64,000 nucleotides of DNA from Diplonema papillatum (lineage: Eukaryota > Euglenozoa > Diplonemea > Diplonemida > Diplonemidae): the NCBI GenBank assembly GCA_030068145.1, contig JAPJBO010000198.1:186001-250000 (forward strand). The letters are read 5' to 3'. Under the pieces are notes generated by a model. The model worked only from the letters and a program-made list of their open reading frames with translations, was not told the DNA's origin and made no database searches. The position numbers were made by a program, and so were the translations under genes. Positions 20,153 to 30,330 of this stretch are shown here, in pieces (position 1 is the stretch's first letter; every line of letters starts with the position of its first letter).

Positions 20153-20160
20153 TGTGTGTG
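20079..20160. repeat. (GT)n microsatellite
   Basis: About 40 GT units with one TC interruption, 80 bp downstream of the stop codon of the preceding gene. Confidence 0.97.
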
Positions 20161-21016
20161 CGGAGAGGGAAAAACACTGTGGAAAGTATGTTTGTGCGCA
20201 TGTGCATAATCCTTGTAATATTTTTCAACAAAATACCATGCGTTCAAATGCGAACGCGAATCTGTAAAAAGAAGCGCGTTGTCGGGTTGTATCACCACAA
20301 GAGTATTTTTTCCCCTCCCACTTGTCGCACCCGGCGCGTGCACTGCTCTTCTTTGCCTGCGGTTAACTCTTTCTGAGGCCGGAGTTCTCCTGTTTGGGTT
20401 GCATATCCGCAGAGTATCAGTGCAAATTCGTGGGGGAGGGGCGCGTGTGAGAGAAAGCTGACTTTCACTCTAGAAAGTATTCATTCCGGTGAAACCTGTT
20501 CACCGGAGGCAAACCCTGCCCCCCCTCCCTTTTGTTGTGCTCTCGGTCACGGGTTTGCTGTTCGATCCCGGGTGAAAAACAATGCCGTTTTCGAGTTTGT
20601 CCCACTGGCAATTTGCTGCAGAGATCGTGAAGCATGTACCTGTGTGTACGTTTCTTCCGGCCTACCATCCTGTTGTTGCCTGCTGGTGCTCAAAATCCCC
20701 AAAATCAGGCGGGATTCTCGGGTGCCCCCGTCTGGCGCCCTGCTAATAGGATGGCGTCGACATCTCCGGGGTGTTTGAACATGGCCCCGCCCGCAGTAGG
20801 GAACGAACGCGCAAGCGGCGAAAGCAACGCCAGCGTTCACGCTCGCTCGAAGACGAAAAAAGAGGGCGGTCGGAGTGCTGCCGTCTGGGTGCCGCTGTCT
20901 CGGATTCGAGACGGGCTTGGCAAGCGGCGGCGGTCGGGTCGGTAGCGATTCGTGCCCCGAGGCCCGCTCTCTCCTCGCTGTCCTTCAACGGAAGAGGAGG
21001 AAAATTGGTTAAAAAG
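20161..21016. other. No gene recognised
   Basis: An Arg-rich open frame (20771-21136) overlaps the start of the palindromic element at 21017 and is not convincing. No repeat family was recognised in most of this stretch. Confidence 0.4.
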
Positions 21017-21316
21017 ACACGGTGGTCCAGCCTCAAAAGCTGGAGTCAAAGAGGGTGTGGTGCCCGAGTCACACCCGAAGAGCGGGTGTGTCACAACCAA
21101 AACGCGTGTAAATCTACACCCGAAAAGCGGGTGTGACACCCGCTTTTGAACTCCAGCTTTGACTCCAGCTTCTGAAGCTGGAGTTAAAAAGCGGGTTTCA
21201 CACCCGCTTTTCGGGTGTAGATTTACACGCGTTTTGGTTGTGGCACACCGGCTTTTCGGGTGTGACTCGGGCACACCCTCTTTAACTCCAGCTTCAGAGG
21301 CTGGACTTCACCGTGG
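21017..21316. repeat. Family J long-palindrome MITE (300 bp)
   Basis: Nearly the whole element folds on itself. Its ends are CACGGTGGTCCAGCC on the left and the complement of CCACGGTGAAGTCCAGCC on the right; inner blocks CACACCCGAAAAGCGGGTGT and AAAACGCGTGTAAATCTACA recur in both orientations. Partial copies: 21658-21815, 37806-37850, 38140-38275 and 53425-53470. No coding capacity. Confidence 0.9.
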
Positions 21317-21657
21317 AAGTAACGAGCCGGTCCACCCCGAACCCCCCCCCCCGGAGCTGCATAGAAATATCTGGTGCTGTCTATCACTGTGTACCTCTCG
21401 GGACACACGACGGTCTATCAGTAGGGGATGGCTCGGCTCAAGGAAGTAAAAAAAAAGTCTTCTCCGCGGGGGACGAGGGACCTCTTCGGGGTTCGATACA
21501 CTTCGTCGCTCCCTCCCTCCCGCGATGGTTTGGAGTACAAACGTCAATGAGGGGGGAGAATGAGAGTGCCGACAGACTGCAAAGAATGAAAGCAAGTCCA
21601 TTCCTCAGGCGATTTACGCCGCACCCCCTCCCTCCCCCCCGCACTCCCTCCCAGTAC

Positions 21658-21815
21658 TACCACGGTGGAGCCAAGCCTCAGAAAGCTGGAGTTGAAGCTG
21701 GAGTTTGAAAAGCGGGTGCCACACCCGCTTTTCGGGTGTGGATTTTCCGCGCGTGGCTTTTCGGGTGTGACTCGGGGCTTGCCCTCTTTGAACCCCAGCT
21801 GGGCCAGCTCACTGT
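21658..21815. repeat. Family J MITE, shortened copy
   Basis: Starts CCACGGTGGAGCCAAGCCTC, then 'aaaagcgggtgccacacccgcttttcgggtgtggatttt' and 'ttcgggtgtgactcgggg'; the right terminus is decayed. Confidence 0.8.
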
Positions 21816-22736
21816 GTACAAAAAAAGGTGGTGTGCACGTAGCTGAACAACTGTCCTACCACCCAACCACCTGGTCAAGCTCATTCAGTTTTTTGTTTCC
21901 CCCTCCCCATGTGTTTTCCCCAATAACCAGTTTGGATATCATCACCCTCCCCGCCTTCACCCTCAGGCCTCCCCCCATCGCGACAAACGCCCGCCTTTTC
22001 ATCCCGTTTCCACCAATATACCGTATTTATTAAAGAAATCAGGTGGACGGGGAAAAAATGGCCCGCCTCTGAGTGTTTTAGGCTGTTCCGTCCCACCTAT
22101 GTTCCGAAGCGACTCGTTGCAACACTCGAGGATCCTTTGTGCGCTGCTGTGTCAACACCGTACAGGGACGGTGGACTTACCAATCGATGGTTAGACACGT
22201 TTCCGTACCAAGCCGGCCAGTTGGGAAGACCCCTGCGAAACGCTGCGTTTTTTTTTTTTCGGGAAAAACACTGTCTCAGCCTTTGACGGGGCGGTCGGCA
22301 GTTTCGCAAGAGCAAGCGTGACCCAACCGTACCTGCACGGTGAGAAAAACGGCGCTTTGCTGCATCAAGGAACAACCCCCCACCGGGCGTTGCGGCCTGG
22401 ACGACGACAGCTTGTCGCTTTGATAAGTCGAAACGATACGCGTAATGCGCATTTTTAATGCCCTGTCTGCAGAGACTACATCCTCTGCCCCCTCTTTTGA
22501 ACCTGCTTTGTAGGAAATAGGCCGCTGGTAGCAAAAAACCCACATGGCCCTTGCGGAGGTATAATGTGCTGCTGAAGCCCGTGCGCAATCCAGGTATGCC
22601 TTGGTTTCGTGCCAGACGTACGTGTTCAACAATGAACACCCCCCCTCCCCTTTTGTAGTGTGTCCTCTGTTCAACAAAACTACGCAGTTCTTCTCCCTAC
22701 GGCTTCGGGCGGCTCCTCCGACTTTTCTCATTATTT
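21816..22736. other. No gene; degraded family A-like piece
   Basis: 22496-22625 shows a diverged family A order ('cctgctttgtaggaaat', 'gtaaa/ataatgtgctg...gcccgtgcg-aa-ccaggta'). Frames on both strands have no recognisable domains. Confidence 0.45.
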
Positions 22737-22917
22737 GAGCCGGTCCGTCCCTATCTCTTGAAACTGCATCGAAGTGCCTGCCGCTGTTAATCACAGTGAA
22801 TCACGGTCCACCACGGTCCATCAGGTCCATCCCTAGTCCCTAGAGCTGGCATCGAATTGCCCGGTGCTGTATTCTTCGGTCTATCACGGTCTATCAAGAG
22901 GGGATGGACCGGCTCAT
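22737..22917. repeat. Family C MITE with good terminal inverted repeats
   Basis: Begins GAGCCGGTCCGTCCC and ends with the complement GGGATGGACCGGCTC. The inside contains 'cctgccgctgttaatcacagtgaatcacggtccaccacggtc' and 'gcatcgaattgcccggtgctgt', showing an internal duplication of the element body. Other copies or parts: 1-170, 1775-1880, 21365-21440, 39095-39140, 39475-39535, 40000-40140, 41050-41105, 43465-43850. Confidence 0.85.
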
Positions 22918-23035
22918 CATTGGCAAAAAAAAAAGAAGCAAGAAAAAGTTAAAATGAAAGAGTTGAGATGATGAAAAAAAGCTACACATTTATCTTGTGT
23001 TCGCAGGACGCCGTGAGTTCTTACATCATTGTCTG

Positions 23036-23170
23036 GGCCACGGCTCGCTCCGCGCCCACGGCGCAACGACTTGCGCCCGCCGTAGTAGTACGGGCTAGTA
23101 GTGGGGCGACCGGATACTTCTCGGAGAGATGGTCGCTGCACTCTAACTCGTCTCTCTCTCTCTCTCATTG
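23036..23170 (+). repeat. Family D repeat with TC tail
   Basis: 'ggccacggctcgctccgcgcccacggcgcaacgacttgcgcccgccgtagtagtacggg', then 'gaccggatactt-tcggagagatggtc-ctgcactctaactcg' and a (TC)n end. Copies: 9760-9850, 14198-14320, 28455-28590, 34790-34915. The fixed 3' end in a short (TC)n tract is SINE-like, but no Pol III boxes were identified. Confidence 0.85.
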
Positions 23171-23409
23171 TCTGTTTGAGACAGTTACGGGGAAGGGCCT
23201 CTCGAAGGGATTCGGTCACGACAACGGGCACCCCACACTGGCGACGAACCAAGACGTGCGTTCCCGTCTGCCGTCAGACGCTTAGGTTCCATGGAGGTCC
23301 GCCTGGCAAGTGAGCGACACGCTGTTGAGCACAACACATGCAGGACACATCTGTTCAACAGCAGCAACCATCGATCCTTCTTTAACAAAATGGTCATTGA
23401 GTAAAAGCG

Positions 23410-23536
23410 AGCCAATTCACCCCATTGTCAAGCCGTGTAAAACGTACTCGAGTTTAGCAGTAATCGAGCAGAAGTCAAGCGTAATCGAACGCGATCGCCG
23501 CGTAATCGAGCTCAGGTCGCTGGTGAATTGGCTCTA
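23410..23536. repeat. Family G MITE (127 bp)
   Basis: Ends GAGCCAATTCACC and GGTGAATTGGCTC. TAAAAG stands one base before the left end and immediately after the right end, a likely target duplication. The body carries 'gtaatcgagc' motifs. A larger relative ending in the same GGTGAATTGGCTC is at about 37308-37520. Confidence 0.8.
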
Positions 23537-23984
23537 AAAGTATGACCCCCGCCTCACCCAACTGGATATCGGCACACCGACTTCTTAAAAACTTCTTCGA
23601 ACCTCACGATGTCGTCTAAGCTACAGCCCCATCCCCCCGTCCGTACAGCTGTTTTCACTCGAGGTGATTCGCCACCTCCCCACTCGGACGCCTCACGCCA
23701 GCTCTCGGTTCTCTCGCGTCGGCAGTCCTGTTGTTAAGACAAGCCGACGCCCTTGGTTAATCGGATGAGCGCCCTCAAACGCTTGCAGTCAGCTCTCGGT
23801 TCACGACCGCCCCGCGTCACGTTCTCCCCGTGACGGACTTTCCTGTGCTCCAGTAGCATGCTGTGACGAGTTGCGAACAGCCGCCTGACACAGCAGACCC
23901 ACACCGTCCCTGTCTGCAAGCACTCATCCCGCACAGAAGCACGTGTCAGCACGTTCCTTTGCAAAACCCCCCTCTCCTACTCCC

Positions 23985-24770
23985 TGTGACGGATTCGCCT
24001 GTGCTCCAGTAGCACGGGTGGTCCTGGCTGTGTCGAGCTACGAACAGCCGCCTGACAAACCAGACTCACACCGCTGTCCTGTCTGCAGACACTCAGGTTC
24101 CGCGCTGATGATGGTCCGCCTTATGTGTCCGTGGCTTAGAGGACGGAAACACGGCGCATACGGGACGTACCCACTCCAAGCACGTTCTTGCACCCCTCCT
24201 ACTACGCGTAGCTACGCTAGGCAAGGTTCGCTACAATATCCCGGAGAGAGCACATTGACCGACCAATTTCGGCCAGTGCCGAGTTTCCCGCCCTTCCAAA
24301 GGCATCGGATCTCCGTGAATGCCACGGAGATAACATTACCATTTTTTGCCGTGCCCGTGTGGGCATCCCTTGTTTTTTCCTCAATCCTTTCTTTCTTTTG
24401 AAGGTTTTCTGCTCTCTTCTTCTTCCTCCTGGTCCGTACCTGCGCGTTGATTCATTGTTTCCCCTTCCTTCGCTCTCTTCTGCTTTCTCTCGTTTCTTTC
24501 TTTCTAAAGTACAGTTGTGAATGGGACACTTCCAGAACAACGGTCACACGTGACATGTTAAAACGAAGCAAACCAAATACCAATACCGCCTGTCGAACCC
24601 CGCAGTCAGACTCACACCGCTGTCCTGTCTGCAGACACTCAGGTTCCGCGCTGATGATGGTCCGCCTTATGTGTCCGTGGCTTAAAGGACCGAAACACGG
24701 CGCAGACGGGACCAGTGCGGTGTTGAGCACATACCCATTCCAAGCACGTTCTTGCAATCTTCCCTGTCGA
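23985..24770 (+). repeat. Family E repeats, two copies
   Basis: The block 'cacaccgctgtcctgtctgcagacactcaggttccgcgctgatgatggtccgccttatgtgtccgtggctta-aggac-gaaacacggcgca' occurs at about 24065-24160 and 24610-24705, with upstream 'tgacggattcgcctgtgctccagtagcacggg' at 23988. Further copies: 38880-39095, 41570-41655, 41890-42105, 42880-42960, 50865-50930. 24771-25236 shows no feature. Confidence 0.8.
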
Positions 24771-25236
24771 ACCCCCTGCACACGCGACGCAAGAATATTT
24801 CGCCGTTATCGTTTTGCCATCACTTGAGCTGTCGATGCTGAGACCCAAATTTCCGGAAGTGTTCCTCCTTCTTTAGCTGTCAAGGGGGCTTCAGACTCAA
24901 CTATTCCCCATACGAACGGTTACGCCGAAGCACCCTCCACTCCCGCACCCCCCCCAAGGGCCGAACTTTCATTTGCAGTATTCCTGATGTGAAGGGAACA
25001 TTTTCCGGAACATCGGCTGGCACGTGAGAAAGTCAGATCGGAACAAACCAGAGTGCAAGGAAGCGGTTTGTTCCCTGGAAACGTGAAAATCATGACCACT
25101 CATCTTCACACCAGCATCGGCCAGTTGATTAATGTTGATTGCCGGCTGTTCCTCAAGTACTCCTTATCCTTGGCCCCTTCATTCGTTTGGTTGCCAAGAT
25201 CCGAAGGTCTTTGTCCCAGCTTCTTTTGTTTTTTGT

Positions 25237-25455
25237 ATTAGCACCTGCTTTGTAGGAAATGCTTGAGGAGACTGCCAGTTGCGATAGGTCAAAGGAGGTA
25301 AATGTGCTGTAGCCCACACGAAACACAGGTAAATCTTGGGTTAGTGGCGGGGCGTAAGCGTTCAACAAAAAAAGACCCACTTTGTAGTTGTATTGTTTTC
25401 TCCCCCTCTAGCCTCCTTCGAAATGAGCACAAGGCAGTCCCTCGAGTATTTCATG
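25237..25455 (+). repeat. Family A interspersed repeat
   Basis: About 220 bp: 'gcacctgctttgtaggaaatgcttgaggagactgccagttgcgatag-tcaaaggaggtaaatgtgctgtagcccacacgaaacacaggtaaat', 'gcgttcaacaaaaaaagacccactttgtagttgtattg' and '...agtccctcgagtattt'. Other copies: 30165-30330, 34577-34775, 34917-35145, 43265-43460, 47890-48100, 50598-50705, parts at 715-805 and 36950-36990. No inverted ends and no ORF; often preceded by a T-run on its left. Confidence 0.88.
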
Positions 25456-25487
25456 AGTGCACCCGTTTTTGGTAGGAGATACGTGGA

Positions 25488-27028
25488 GGAGGCCTGACTC
25501 GCATGGCGTCGATGCATACGAGATCGACACTATTACGGTGTTCGCTATAGTAAAGGGGGGGGTCAAATAATAACACTGTGTCATTATTCGATTTGTCGAA
25601 TAATAAGAAAAGTTCCGGGTAGCCGAACAGTAGCAGGATCAAATAGTGGTAGTGTTTTTAGACAACCAGACGTGTGTCAAATATTTGTTATTATTCGACC
25701 CCCCCCTTTACGTGTGGGCTCCATCTAAACCTCGACCAATGCTTCTGTCCAAAGGGGCGAGCACCCGATGCACTTCTGCCGTGTTTAGCACTGAGGGTAT
25801 GCGCCGCGCCGCGGCCACAAAGGCACCCGACGCCGCACCGCCGACGTACGCGCCTCATTGCGAGGGCGACGCAGCGTGCCAAGTGTTCGGTGCCCCTGGG
25901 GCCACCTGCTCGCCGTCGACACGCGGCTGCAGCCTTGTGAAGAAAACCGGCAAGGTCTTAAGCCAATTCCTAGGCAAATTCCTAATGGAAAAACACCAAA
26001 ACCCAAACTGCAGCCACAAAAAAACAGCCCGACTAGGAAACAACCGCACAGGGAACCCAAAAACATTCGGAAACCCCAGGAAAGTTTGATCCACACCGGT
26101 GTGGGTTCATAAAACACCTGCAAAATGTGTCGCCAAACCGCCGGGACCCTGAAAGGACCCTGAAAGGGTCCTTTCAGGGTCCCGGCGGCAAGGCTCAAAA
26201 AGCCGCGAAAGTCACGCTGACCTTGCAGTTGGCTCTATCGACACTAAGGCTCGCATGGCGTCGATACTTACAGGATAGATACCATACGGTGTTCGCTGTA
26301 CAGTGTGCAGGCTCGTACCCCCTCTACTGCTGCCCAAACAGGCAAGCAAAACACAAAGGCCGAAGGGGCGGCCACCCAATGCCCTGCGCGGCAGCCTTGC
26401 CGTGTTTCCCAGCACTGTGGGTAAGCGCCGCCGCCGCAGCGGCGGCCAGAAGAGCCCGCGGCGCCGACGTACGCCCCTTCAACAGTCGGCGCGACGGAAT
26501 GCGAGAGCGACGCTGCCAAGTGTTCGGGGCCGCAGGGGCCGCGTGCTCGCCGTCGACCCGCGGCTGCACCTGCGCGCAAGGCGCCGGCGCGTTCTGCGTC
26601 GCCGAAGGCCGGCGGGCGCAAGGCGCGGAAGTCATGCTGGCGCGGCTGTGGCTCTATCGACACCAAGGCTCGCATGGCGTCGATACATACAGGATCGACA
26701 CTATAGCGTGTTCGCTGTGTGCTCGTTTCCCCTCACTGTCCAAGCAGGCACAAAGAAAGAAGGGGCGGGTACCCAAGGCCCTGCGCGGCAACCCTGCTGT
26801 GTTTCCTAGCACTGTGGGTATGCGCCGCCGCGGCCATAGGAGCCCCCCGACACCGTGGCGCCGACGGTCGTCGTGACGGAATGCGAGAGCGACGCTGCGT
26901 GCCAAGTGTTCGGGGACGCAGGGGCCGCGTGCTCGCCGTCGTGCACCTGCGCGCAAGGCGCCGGCGCGTTCTGCGTCGCCGAAGGCCGGCGGGCGCAAGG
27001 CGCGGAAGTCATGCTGGCGCGGCTGTGG
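25488..27028 (+). pseudogene. Tandem truncated 5' cassettes of the surface protein gene
   Basis: Three copies of the region containing the presumed promoter and first 95 or so codons of the downstream gene (27166-28104). Markers: 'ctcgcatggcgtcgatacatacaggatcgacactat-gcgtgttcgct' (25496, 26250, 26670, 27048), the start region 'atgccctgcgcggcagcc' (26379 intact; 26790 with ATG changed to AGG), and the Cys segment 'tgccaagtgttcgg...ccgtcgac-cgcggctgcacc'. Copies 2 and 3 break off at the same point, after codons for AEVMLARLW, where the next copy begins with 'ctctatcgacac'. Offsets between the last units are 420 and 379 bp. Frames are shifted inside copies 2 and 3. A foreign segment (26080-26190) holding a perfect CCTGAAAGGACCC inverted repeat separates copy 1 from copy 2. 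Confidence 0.85.
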
Positions 27029-27165
27029 CTCTATCGACACTCAGGCTCGCATAGCGTCGATACATACAGGATCGACACTATAGCGTGTTCGCTGTATCTA
27101 TGGTGTGTAGGCTCGTTTCCCCTCACTGTCCAAACAGGCACAAAGAAAGAAGGGGCGGGCACTCA

Positions 27166-28104
27166 ATGCCCTGCGCGGCAGCCCCTCTGTGTTTCCTGGC
27201 ACTGTGGGTATGCGCCGCCGCCGCAGCCGCGGCCACAGGAGCCCCCGACACCGTGGCGCCGACGTACGCGCCTTCGACGGTCGTCGTGACGGAATGCGAG
27301 AGCGACGCTGCGTGCCAAGTGTTCGGGGACGCAGGGGCCGCGTGCTCGCCGTCAACCCGCGGCTGCACCTGCGCGCAAGGCGCCGGCGCGTTCTGCGTCG
27401 CCGAAGGCCGGCGGGCGCAAGGCGCGGAAGTCATGCTGGCGTGGCTGTGGCCCAACCGGACCTGCGCCGCGTTCGACGCCGAGCCCGTCGAAGCGGCCGT
27501 GCGCCGGTCGGCTCCCGGCATCGGCCGCGTGTTCGCCGCCTGCGGCACCCGGCCCGACGCAACCCCTCCGGCTGGCGAGCAGTCGACGACTGTGCTCGTC
27601 GTCTTTTTGAGGGCGAACGCCAGCGACGTGGACGACAAGGCAGCGCTTGTGCTTTCTGCAGTCAGCCGCGCCGCCGCTGATGAAAATGGGTTGGAAGGGG
27701 AGCTGGTCTACATCACGAAGTCGACGATACCCCCAGCTTGCTTCGTGGCCCATGCAGCCGATGCCGTGTTGGTGGCCAGCGGCGTGTGCTACCCGTTGGC
27801 GTGCGAGTACGGGTACGTCCAGTCGGGCGCCGCGTGCGAGCGCGGAATCACCGGGGGAAGCGGCCTCTCCGACGCAGCGGCGGCGTGGATTGCAGTCGCC
27901 GCCGCGCTGGCGCTGCTGGCGGCGGTCGGCGGCGCGTGGCGGGTGCTGTCCCGCCGGCAGCGCCGGGCGGCCGAGCGCGCCGCGGGCTGGGAGCGGAGGA
28001 TCGCGTGTCCGGCGCCGGCGAACGCCTTCAGCAAGGCGTACGGCGGCGAGGGACCGCAGCAAACCAACGACCCGTTCGATCATCCGGGCGCGCGAGGGGG
28101 CTGA
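27166..28104 (+). CDS. Type I membrane protein, divergent surface family member 3
   Basis: 312 residues from ATG 27166, the only start that gives a signal peptide (MPCAAAPLCFLALWVCAAAA). Then a Cys motif at 44-69 (CESDAAC, AACSPSTRGCTC, the same spacing idea as in the 8456 and 18916 genes), a globular part, a second Cys block (192-224: CFVAHA, VCYPLACEYGYV, ACERG) aligned with CFVEHA/VCVAVEC in the paralogue, a LSDAAAAWIAV transmembrane start (helix about 237-259), an RRRQ-type basic stop and a short tail with AYGG. It is much more GC-rich and more diverged than the other two. It stands at the end of an array of truncated 5' copies of itself; the repeated 5' unit presumably holds its promoter. 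Surface location is inferred from topology; ligand unknown. Confidence 0.82.
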   Translation: MPCAAAPLCFLALWVCAAAAAAATGAPDTVAPTYAPSTVVVTECESDAACQVFGDAGAACSPSTRGCTCAQGAGAFCVAEGRRAQGAEVMLAWLWPNRTCAAFDAEPVEAAVRRSAPGIGRVFAACGTRPDATPPAGEQSTTVLVVFLRANASDVDDKAALVLSAVSRAAADENGLEGELVYITKSTIPPACFVAHAADAVLVASGVCYPLACEYGYVQSGAACERGITGGSGLSDAAAAWIAVAAALALLAAVGGAWRVLSRRQRRAAERAAGWERRIACPAPANAFSKAYGGEGPQQTNDPFDHPGARGG

Positions 28105-28106
28105 GT

Positions 28107-28590
28107 CACGGCAACCAACAACCGTGTCAGTTTTCAACGACTCCAACGCGTTGTAAAAGCCAGCGACATCAGACGTGCTTGCCCAGTTTTTGCGGTGCGG
28201 CGAGGAGCAGGAGCAAACCGCCAACCGGGCGCGCAAGGGTCTGTCGTCGACGGGTAGGGGTAGTCGCTCACGGCAACCAACAACTGTGTCAGTTTCAACA
28301 ACTCCAACGTATTGTCGAAGCGAGCTACCATCACGTCGCGAGGAAGAAGAGGGCCCGCAGCGCTACAAGGCGGCGATCCCCCGCGAGACGAGCTCACCCG
28401 CCGGCCAGAGCGCCCGCTGCAGCACCAACTCCGGTGCTACCACTCACTGTAGCAGAGCCGCGACCTGCAGCGCGCCTCCGGAGCGACTTACGCCCGCCGT
28501 AGCAGTGCGAAGAGAAGTGAGGAGACCGGAAACTCCCCGGAGAGATGGTCCCTGCACTCTAACTCGTCTCTCTCTCTCTCTCACGTTCTT
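28107..28590. repeat. Direct repeats and family D copy
   Basis: 'cacggcaaccaacaac-gtgtcagttt-caac-actccaacg' occurs at 28107-28150 and 28268-28312. A diverged family D copy with a (TC)n end is at 28455-28590. Confidence 0.75.
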
Positions 28591-28651
28591 GCCCAGTTTC
28601 TTGCGGCGCGCGGCGTGCAAGGGTCGTCCACACTTGGACTCTAAACTTGGA

Positions 28652-28726
28652 CAGTCAGCCGCGCTGCCGATGAAGCCGGGTTGGAAGGTCTACATCACGA
28701 AGTCGACGATACCCCCGGTTTGCTGA
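28652..28726 (+). pseudogene. Fragment of surface family member 3
   Basis: 'gtcagccgcgctgccgatgaa--gccgggttggaa...gtctacatcacgaagtcgacgatacccccggtttgct' is a partial copy of 27661-27741 (codons for the AVSRAAADENGLE to VYITKSTIPPAC region). It ends exactly where an LSU rRNA fragment begins. Confidence 0.8.
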
Positions 28727-28993
28727 AACACGGACCAAGGAGTCTAACACGTGTGCGAGGCTTAGGGTGTCAAACCCACAAGCCACTGAAAGGGAGATGT
28801 GCCTATCCTTGAGGACGCAGCACCGCCCGATCCCGATTTACTGAAAGGGATTTGAGGTTAAGTACACTTGTTGGGACGCGAAAGATAGTGAACTATGCCT
28901 GGATAGGACGAAGCCGGGGGAAGCCCTGGTGGACGTCCGTTGCCGTGTTGACCTGCAAATCGCTCGTCAAAGCTGGGTTTATGGGCGAACGAC
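28723..28993 (+). pseudogene. LSU (25S/28S) rRNA fragment 1
   Basis: Begins TGAAACACGGACCAAGGAGT and continues with CTAACACGTGTGCGAG; later blocks are GATTTGAGGTTAAGTACAC, TGTTGGGACGCGAAAGAT and GTGAACTATGCCTGGATAGG, then 'ctggtgga', 'tgacctgcaaatcg-tcgtca' and 'gggcgaa'. These are consecutive, highly conserved blocks of eukaryotic large-subunit rRNA (domain II region). It is bounded on both sides by unrelated DNA and carries changes in invariant positions (GGGACGCG for GGGACCCG, AGATAGTG for AGATGGTG), so it is a dispersed pseudogene piece. Confidence 0.9.
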
Positions 28994-29263
28994 CCATCGA
29001 AGTGTCGGCGTCGTCGGTCCTAGCACCCCTTGGAAACCCTTTTCGTAGCAGACATTGATCCGTTGTGACGTGTCTTCGCACTGGATGCCCAGTGTCCGAA
29101 CCAGCTCGGGTTCTCGCAATTTCAACATGAATATATACCTATATCTTCCCCGTCCGTAAAGGGTTAAGGTATTAGGACATATGTGCTGGAGGGAACACGT
29201 TTCGGTCTGGCTGCCGCGCTGCCGAAAATGATTGGACACGAGATTTCCGAGTGATTCGATCTC

Positions 29264-29640
29264 GTGCAGAGTGAGCCGTCAATTGCGTTAGACCGTGTGC
29301 CAGTCCGCCTACATGTAGGTCACACGGCCGAATATGACTCGGAATGGTTTCAGCAGGGCTGCAAATCCGACCCGGAGGAGAGCCTTTCCGTCTTGGGTTC
29401 TTTGTTCGTCGCAGGTACACGAGAGCTTCAGGCGCAGCCGGAAATACTCTATCGATGTACCCACTGCGGAACAACGGTCACTAAATCTGGCCCACCGTTC
29501 GTCGGAGAAACAGGTCTCAGCATCCACATGAGACAATGCCCCCAAAACCCAAACCTGAAACGGTAACATATCCAGTTTCACTGGCGCCCCTTCCCGGGCG
29601 AGCTACGAGGGGACTCAGCAGAAAGGGTGCCACCACTACT
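29264..29640 (+). pseudogene. Zinc-finger C-terminus and 3' end of a repeated retroelement
   Basis: The frame ending at 29566 codes LYRCTHCGTTVTKSGPPF then VGETGLSIHMRQC, a C2HC/C2H2-type finger like those at the ends of retroelement proteins; the RT-USP protein at 16789 ends in a similar RCQHC...GLRGLWAH. The sequence from about 29545 ('aacccaaacctgaaacggtaacatatccagtttcactgg...gcgagctacgagg') recurs at 33883, beginning in the same region, so it is the 3' end of a dispersed element. Truncated 5' end. Confidence 0.6.
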
Positions 29641-29984
29641 CTTTCTACACAGTAGTTAATTCACAAAAACTCCTCTCTACTTAGAGCCATGGCGCGAACA
29701 ATGGACCGGTACGGTTTACAGGGCAACTCCTGCTCAACTTGTAAGACGTGGGGAGCCCAAGAGCACTCACCTATCCTGGCGAGAACTTGGTGTCGGTCAC
29801 AAATTGTTTCGAACCTGACTCGCCTAAGCGAGCAAGTAAAGTGTACACGAAAGAAGCCATGCATGCCCCCCCAAACCCACCCAGTACGTATTGGCTTTAA
29901 AAGAACCCATTCGACGAAGGTCACCCGGAGACTCTAAAATCCCGGATTCTCAAGCGATTTATAACTCTAAAACCCAACTGCATG

Positions 29985-30330
29985 TATAAGGTGTCACGGG
30001 AGAAGCCGGTAGCACTTAACAGCATGCTGAAAGTGCATGCCGATCCATGTGGTCCGTGTACATGTTCCCAGTGCTTACCTGTTTCATCTTTAAACCATAC
30101 TGCAACTCTCTTTAGCAGTTCAACAGTACTGCTATGATTCCCTCCATTCTTGACAGATATGTCTTTTTGTTGAAGCGCTGCTTCGTAGGAAATACTTGAA
30201 GAGACTGCCAGTTGCGAAATCTAATGTGCTGCACGAGCCCGCACGAAAGACAGGGAAAATCTGGGTTTACTGGCGGGCGTGTTTCTTCCCCTCTAGCCTC
30301 CGTCGAAATAGCACACCTTCGAGTATTTTC
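29985..30330. repeat. Family K copy and family A copy
   Basis: 29985-30075 is family K: GGTGTCACGGGAGAAGCCGG, 'gcatgc-gatccatgtggtccgtgtac', 'cccagtgctta'. Other copies: 34018-34115, 59035-59127, 59400-59460. 30165-30330 is a family A copy with internal losses. 29641-29984 holds no gene. Confidence 0.75.
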
